Of a DNA stretch of 20,270 nt, positions 16,397 to 20,270 are shown piece by piece. The translations under genes were made by a program, and so were the position numbers. Where the stretch lies: positions 1-20,270 of the forward strand of contig QNAU01000001.1 of NCBI GenBank assembly GCA_003641545.1, given 5' to 3'. The notes under the pieces were generated by a model. It searched no databases and was not told where the DNA came from. It was given only the letters and a program-made list of their open reading frames with translations. This DNA comes from Thermotoga sp. (lineage in GTDB: Bacteria; Thermotogota; Thermotogae; B21-G9). Every line of letters starts with the position of its first letter. Within the stretch, counting starts at the first letter, position 1.

Positions 16397-16693
16397 TCAG
16401 TGGAGACCCTCGAGTTGTGATATCCTGTATCCTTCCTTCAATCTGACGACCGCCTTCTTCCAGCTCCTCGTTCTTCCGGTGTAGATTCCTCTTCTCCTCG
16501 GTTTCGGTTTCACATTCATAACGTTGACTTTCTCAACCCTGACGTTGAACAACCTTTCCACCGCTTCCTTTATTCTTGACTTGGTTGCTCTCCTGTCAAC
16601 TTCAAAAACGTATATTCCCTCAGCCATTAGCCTGCTCGATTTTTCCGTTATTATCGGTCTTATAATCACGTCATTGTCAGTTACCTTGTTCAT
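16397..16693 (-). CDS. rplW: Large-subunit ribosomal protein L23
   Basis: A 98-residue L23 at the exit-tunnel opening, the docking site for trigger factor. Conserved parts are [40 protein letters not shown] and [20 protein letters not shown]. The ATG overlaps the rplD stop (ATGA), so translation of the two is probably coupled. It is followed 19 nt later by rplB. Confidence 0.97.
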   Translation of the reverse strand: MNKVTDNDVIIRPIITEKSSRLMAEGIYVFEVDRRATKSRIKEAVERLFNVRVEKVNVMNVKPKPRRRGIYTGRTRSWKKAVVRLKEGYRISQLEGLH

Positions 16694-17364
16694 TTCCCTA
16701 ACACCTCCTCTATCTTCTTCACCATATCCACCGTAAGGATCAGTTTTTCATGCCTTATCAGATCGTAAACATTCAATCCATCTATCTTCGGTTTTCCATC
16801 CTTTGCATTCGGATTGTCCGCTATTATCACCTTCAGATTCGGAAAGTTTCTACCGGATAATTTCACGTTTATGTAAGGATCATCTTTGCTCGGTAGAACG
16901 AACAGTGCATATTCATCCTTTATGTCCAATTTCTCGATCACCTTCCTCATATCTTTGGCACTCGGTTTATCGAATTTTATGTCATCGAGAACTATCAGGT
17001 TGTTCTCCCTGTACTTCACACTCAAAGCGGATCTCAAGGCAAGCCTTTTCATCTTTTTCGGCAGTTTCTTCGACCAATCCCTCGGCTTTGGTCCATGTGC
17101 TACCCCACCACCCTTCCAATGTGGGGCTCTTATGGAACCAGCCCTTGCTCTACCCGTATGTTTCTGAGGCCATGGTTTTCTTCCACCTCCGGAAACCTCT
17201 CCCCTCGTTTTGGTACAAGCGGTTCCCTGCCTTCTGTTCGACAACTGCATATCCACGTATCTGAACATGACATCTTTGTTCGGTTCTATGTTGAAGACAC
17301 TATCTAAGATCTCCAACTTTCCTACCTTTTCACCTTCCAAATTGATGACATCCACCTCTGCCAT
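16690..17364 (-). CDS. rplD: Large-subunit ribosomal protein L4
   Basis: A 224-residue L4. Its long tunnel-lining loop is visible in [40 protein letters not shown] and [20 protein letters not shown]. The C-terminal half is a Rossmann-like globular domain ([17 protein letters not shown]). The start is ATG 17364, about 10 nt after GGAGG. It lies 6 nt after rplC. In E. coli L4 controls the S10 operon by acting on its leader. Here the tuf-rpsJ gap is structured, but L4 action on it is not shown. Confidence 0.97.
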   Translation of the reverse strand: MAEVDVINLEGEKVGKLEILDSVFNIEPNKDVMFRYVDMQLSNRRQGTACTKTRGEVSGGGRKPWPQKHTGRARAGSIRAPHWKGGGVAHGPKPRDWSKKLPKKMKRLALRSALSVKYRENNLIVLDDIKFDKPSAKDMRKVIEKLDIKDEYALFVLPSKDDPYINVKLSGRNFPNLKVIIADNPNAKDGKPKIDGLNVYDLIRHEKLILTVDMVKKIEEVLGK

Positions 17365-17370
17365 ATCGAA

Positions 17371-18009
17371 TCATCCTCCCACATTCTTTACCTTCTTGGC
17401 TGATCTGAGGATAACAAGACTCCCTCTCGCACCTGGTACTCCACCTTTAACTGCTATGAGATTTTTCTCAGGATCGATCTTCATTACTTCGAGATTCAGG
17501 ATCGTCAACCTTTCGTTTCCCATCCTGCCGGGCATCTTCTTACCCTTCACTATTTTCGCAACGTGTGTGGATGGACCCACCGTTCCCATCTCTCTGTGAA
17601 ACTTCGAACCATGCGATTTGGGTCCTCCGGAAAATCCCCATCTCTTCATGACTCCTTGAAATCCTCTTCCCTTGGACCATCCCGTCACGTCAACAATTTC
17701 TCCTTCCTTGAATATGGAAACGTCTATAACTTGCCCAATTTCATACTCATCCGGATTCTCAACTCTTATCTCTTTGAGAACCCTCAGCGGTTTCAAATTG
17801 GCTTTCTTGAAATGACCGCTCATTGGCTTGTTGACCCTCTTTGGATTCATCTCTTCGAATCCTATCTGGATGGCGTTGTATCCGTCTGTCTCGACTGTTT
17901 TCTTCTGAACCACGTAACATGGTCCAGCTTGTATCACGGTGACTGGGTAAACCTTTCCATCCTTGAAAATTTGGGTCATTCCGATTTTCCTACCCAAGAT
18001 CGCTTTCAT
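17371..18009 (-). CDS. rplC: Large-subunit ribosomal protein L3
   Basis: A 212-residue L3, an early 50S assembly protein with a loop near the peptidyl-transferase centre. It starts MKAILGRKIGMTQIF. Also present are VTGWSKGRGFQGVMKRWGFS, GGPKSHGSKFHREMGTVGPS and KKMPGRMGNERLTILNLEV. I chose ATG 18009, 8 nt after GGAGG; the frame is open five codons further to a TTG with no separate SD. It lies 16 nt after rpsJ. Confidence 0.98.
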   Translation of the reverse strand: MKAILGRKIGMTQIFKDGKVYPVTVIQAGPCYVVQKKTVETDGYNAIQIGFEEMNPKRVNKPMSGHFKKANLKPLRVLKEIRVENPDEYEIGQVIDVSIFKEGEIVDVTGWSKGRGFQGVMKRWGFSGGPKSHGSKFHREMGTVGPSTHVAKIVKGKKMPGRMGNERLTILNLEVMKIDPEKNLIAVKGGVPGARGSLVILRSAKKVKNVGG

Positions 18010-18025
18010 CGAGAACACCTCCAAA

Positions 18026-18334
18026 TCATAGTTTGATTTCTACGTCGACTCCCGCGGGTAAATCTATCTTCATCAGTGCGTCAATCGTTTTTGGACTCGG
18101 ATCCAGGATGTCTATGAGTCTCTTGTGTATCCTTTTTTCAAAGTGTTCCCTCGAATCCTTGTGCTTGTGTGGTGATCTTAGAACGCAGTACAATGTTCTT
18201 TCAGTTGGTAAAGGTATGGGACCTGAAACTCTTGCATTGGTACTTTTGACGGTCTCCACTATCTTCCTCGCGGAGACATCCAACAATTCATGATCGTATG
18301 CTTTGAGTTTTATCCTGATCCTTTGACTCGCCAT
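18026..18334 (-). CDS. rpsJ: Small-subunit ribosomal protein S10 (NusE)
   Basis: A 102-residue S10, part of the 30S head and also NusE, the partner of NusB and NusG in antitermination and transcription-translation coupling. It starts [19 protein letters not shown], then [20 protein letters not shown] and [23 protein letters not shown] 18334 lies about 10 nt after GGAGG and fits the family; the frame is open to 18382 through the upstream hairpin. The 68-nt gap from tuf contains a 13-bp hairpin. Confidence 0.98.
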   Translation of the reverse strand: MASQRIRIKLKAYDHELLDVSARKIVETVKSTNARVSGPIPLPTERTLYCVLRSPHKHKDSREHFEKRIHKRLIDILDPSPKTIDALMKIDLPAGVDVEIKL

Positions 18335-18342
18335 CTTCCGTT

Positions 18343-18389
18343 TCCCTCCCTGAAGAGAGTTGAGGGATGGATGAAGATCCATCCCTCAA
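18343..18389 (-). promoter_or_regulatory. Strong hairpin in the tuf-rpsJ gap with alternative pairing to the rpsJ SD
   Basis: A perfect 13-bp inverted repeat (TTGAGGGATGGAT at 18389-18377, ATCCATCCCTCAA at 18372-18360) has a CTTC loop. It is not followed by a T-run on the minus strand, so it is not a plain intrinsic terminator. Its downstream arm contains TCCCTC (18367-18362), which could pair instead with GAGGGA (18348-18343) of the rpsJ SD region. The two folds exclude each other. It may instead be a processing site or stabilise the tuf 3' end. Function is inferred. Confidence 0.5.
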
Positions 18390-18402
18390 TCCCTTCGTTT
18401 TT

Positions 18403-19599
18403 TCATTCTATTATTTCGGTGACGACACCGGCTCCCACCGTTTTTCCTCCCTCTCTGATCGCAAACCTCATCCCTTTCTCAATGGCAACCGGTTTTATCA
18501 ACTGTATCGTCAATTCAACGTTATCGCCGGGCATGACTATCTGAACTCCTTCTGGTAGCTCGACTATATCTCCAGTGACATCCGCAGTTCTTATGTAAAA
18601 CTGCGGCCTGTATCCCAAACCGAATGGAGTGTGTCTTCCTCCCTCTTCTTTCTTGAGTATGTAAACCTGGGCTTTGAATTTCGTGTGTGGATTTATCGTT
18701 CCGGGCTTCGCGAGAACCTGTCCCCTCTCAACCTCATCTTTCTTTATTCCTCTTAGAAGACAACCAACGTTGTCTCCTGCGAGTGCCTCGTCGAGAATCT
18801 TTCTGAACATTTCCAAACTCGTGACAACGGTTTTCTGAGTTGGTCTGAGTCCAACTATTTCAACTTCATCTCCCGGGACTATTTTTCCTCTTTCTACTCT
18901 TCCGGTGACGACCGTTCCACGACCCGTGATCGAGAATATATCCTCGATCGGCATCAAGAATGGTTTATCAACATCTCTCGTCGGTTCCGGAATGTAATTG
19001 TCAACCGCATCCATGAGTTCGTATATCTTCTGAACCCATTCATTGTTAGGATCATCGGATTCCAGAGCCTTCAAAGCGGATCCCCTTATTACAGGAATTT
19101 CATCTCCCGGAAAATCGTATTTTGAAAGCAGATCCCTGACCTCCATCTCGACGAGATCGATCAATTCCTCATCATCCACCATATCGATCTTGTTCAGGAA
19201 AACCACCATCGCCGGAACATTGACCTGTCTCGCGAGAAGGACGTGTTCTCTCGTCTGCGGCATCGGTCCATCCGTTGCCGCGACCACAAGAATTGCACCA
19301 TCCATCTGTGCAGCACCGGTTATCATGTTCTTTATGTAGTCAACATGTCCCGGACAATCGATGTGAGCGTAGTGTCTTTTCTCCGTCTCGTACTCAACGT
19401 GTGTAACGTTGATAGTTATTCCTCTCGCCTTCTCCTCGGGTGCTTTGTCTATCTGCTCGAATGGAATGTAATTTGCAAGACCCTTAAAGCTGAGGGCTTT
19501 TGTTATCGCGGCGGTTAGCGTGGTCTTTCCATGGTCTATGTGTCCTATGGTCCCTATGTTGACGTGTGGCTTCGTCCTCACAAACTTTTCCTTACCCAT
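18403..19599 (-). CDS. tuf: Translation elongation factor Tu
   Basis: A 398-residue EF-Tu that delivers aminoacyl-tRNA to the ribosome. The G domain has GHIDHGKT (19-26), RGITIN (59-64, switch I), DCPGH (81-85, with His85 the GTPase histidine) and NKID (136-139). Domains 2 and 3 follow, with [16 protein letters not shown] and [19 protein letters not shown]. Sequence is close to Thermotogota EF-Tu as I recall it. The start is ATG 19599, 11 nt after GGAGG. It lies 34 nt after fusA. A long hairpin follows, before rpsJ. Confidence 0.99.
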   Translation of the reverse strand: MGKEKFVRTKPHVNIGTIGHIDHGKTTLTAAITKALSFKGLANYIPFEQIDKAPEEKARGITINVTHVEYETEKRHYAHIDCPGHVDYIKNMITGAAQMDGAILVVAATDGPMPQTREHVLLARQVNVPAMVVFLNKIDMVDDEELIDLVEMEVRDLLSKYDFPGDEIPVIRGSALKALESDDPNNEWVQKIYELMDAVDNYIPEPTRDVDKPFLMPIEDIFSITGRGTVVTGRVERGKIVPGDEVEIVGLRPTQKTVVTSLEMFRKILDEALAGDNVGCLLRGIKKDEVERGQVLAKPGTINPHTKFKAQVYILKKEEGGRHTPFGLGYRPQFYIRTADVTGDIVELPEGVQIVMPGDNVELTIQLIKPVAIEKGMRFAIREGGKTVGAGVVTEIIE

Positions 19600-19633
19600 G
19601 ACATCATCAACCTCCTTAAACTTTTTTGATCAT

Positions 19634-20270
19634 TCAATACCTCGCTATCTTCTCTATCACCTTTTCGGGCACGAGAGCGTAATGGGAAAACTGAACGACA
19701 TGCGTTGCCCTGCCCTGACTTAGAGATCTCAACACCGTGGCGTAACCGAAAAGTTCAGCTAAAGGAACGAATGCCTTTATTATCCTCAACTTTCCGCGTG
19801 TTTCAAACGATTCTATCTTTCCTCTCCTCGAATTCAAATCCGCTATGATCTCACCCATGTATTCTTCCGGGGTGGATACCTCGAGTTTCATCACAGGTTC
19901 GAGTATCGATGGTTCTGCCTTCGTCACCGCATCTTTGAACGCCATCGAGCTCGCTATCTTGAAAGCCACTTCAGATGAATCCACCTCATGATACGATCCA
20001 TCCACCAGATACACCCTTATTCCAACCATCGGTGCTCCTATCACAGGCCCAACTTGAGCAGCCTCTCTGAGGCCGGACTCGATCGCCGGTATGAATTCCT
20101 TGGGAATCACCGGACCTTTGAGTTCATTCACAAATTCGAAATCCTTCTTTATCGGTTCAATCCTTATCTTCACGTGCCCGTATTGTCCCCTTCCACCAGT
20201 TTGCCTTATATATTTTCCCTCACCCTCCGCAGATCTTGTGATAGTTTCTCTGTAGGCAACCTGGGGTTGA
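19634..20270 (-). CDS. fusA: Translation elongation factor G, C-terminal part (cut by window edge)
   Basis: The last 211 residues are in the window; the G domain lies outside it. The first codons read [20 protein letters not shown], continuing into [14 protein letters not shown], a domain IV hallmark. GGRGQYGHV and the following [17 protein letters not shown] complete domain IV. Domain V is [20 protein letters not shown], then [10 protein letters not shown] and [20 protein letters not shown]. The stop is TGA 19634. EF-G drives translocation and, with RRF, ribosome recycling. It lies just before tuf, the usual str-operon order. Confidence 0.97.
   Translation of the reverse strand, partial: QPQVAYRETITRSAEGEGKYIRQTGGRGQYGHVKIRIEPIKKDFEFVNELKGPVIPKEFIPAIESGLREAAQVGPVIGAPMVGIRVYLVDGSYHEVDSSEVAFKIASSMAFKDAVTKAEPSILEPVMKLEVSTPEEYMGEIIADLNSRRGKIESFETRGKLRIIKAFVPLAELFGYATVLRSLSQGRATHVVQFSHYALVPEKVIEKIARY

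Noticed and set aside
15640..16446. Long plus-strand open frames such as 15640-16446, 3228-3980 and 14157-14828
   Set aside because: Each lies fully antisense to well-conserved ribosomal or polymerase genes, has no plausible SD, and gives low-complexity Ser/Leu/Phe-rich protein typical of a shadow frame.
18360..18402. The tuf-rpsJ hairpin as an intrinsic terminator for plus-strand transcripts (T-run on that side)
   Set aside because: There is no plus-strand gene in the window for it to end. The T-run begins 8 nt beyond the stem, too far for a typical terminator.

Overview
The window is one continuous minus-strand block of about 36 genes and has no gene on the plus strand. It reads, from right to left, as the end of the str operon followed by the S10, spc and alpha ribosomal-protein operons joined together. 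Protein sequences (EF-Tu, L2, S4, S13, RpoA), the gene order and the frequent AGA/AGG and ATA codons point to a thermophilic or thermophile-derived bacterium, most likely of the Thermotogota. I cannot name a genus from the sequence alone.

Layout in transcription order (high to low coordinates). The C-terminal part of fusA (window edge to 19634) and tuf come first. The S10 section follows: rpsJ, rplC, rplD, rplW, rplB, rpsS, rplV, rpsC, rplP, rpmC, rpsQ. The spc section is rplN, rplX, rplE, rpsZ (zinc-type S14), rpsH, rplF, rplR, rpsE, rpmD, rplO, secY. Then come adk, map, infA and rpmJ, and the alpha section rpsM, rpsK, rpsD, rpoA, rplQ. After a 106-nt gap with a terminator-like hairpin there are three more genes in the same direction: rho, a DRG/Obg-like GTPase with a TGS domain, and a partial alkaline-phosphatase-superfamily phosphoesterase that runs off the left edge. 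No stretch of 300 bases lacks a gene, and I saw no tRNA, rRNA, mobile element or CRISPR.

Functionally the block makes ribosomal proteins of both subunits, two elongation factors, IF1, methionine aminopeptidase, the SecY channel, adenylate kinase, the RNA polymerase alpha subunit and the termination factor Rho. Genes are packed with 0-36 nt gaps or short overlaps. Only four gaps exceed 40 nt (rplQ-rho 106, tuf-rpsJ 68, rplX-rplE 56, rpsD-rpoA 49), and each holds a clear inverted repeat.

The main unexpected signal is in two of those gaps. Upstream of both rplE and rpoA lies a perfect 10-nt Shine-Dalgarno sequence (AAGGAGGTGA), too far from the start codon to act directly. A hairpin sits exactly between the two. 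If it folds, the spacing drops to a canonical 7-8 nt, so these look like hairpin-bridged ribosome binding sites and possible ribosomal-protein operators. Several starts were placed inside longer reading frames using Shine-Dalgarno spacing and known family N-termini; TTG starts are unusually common.
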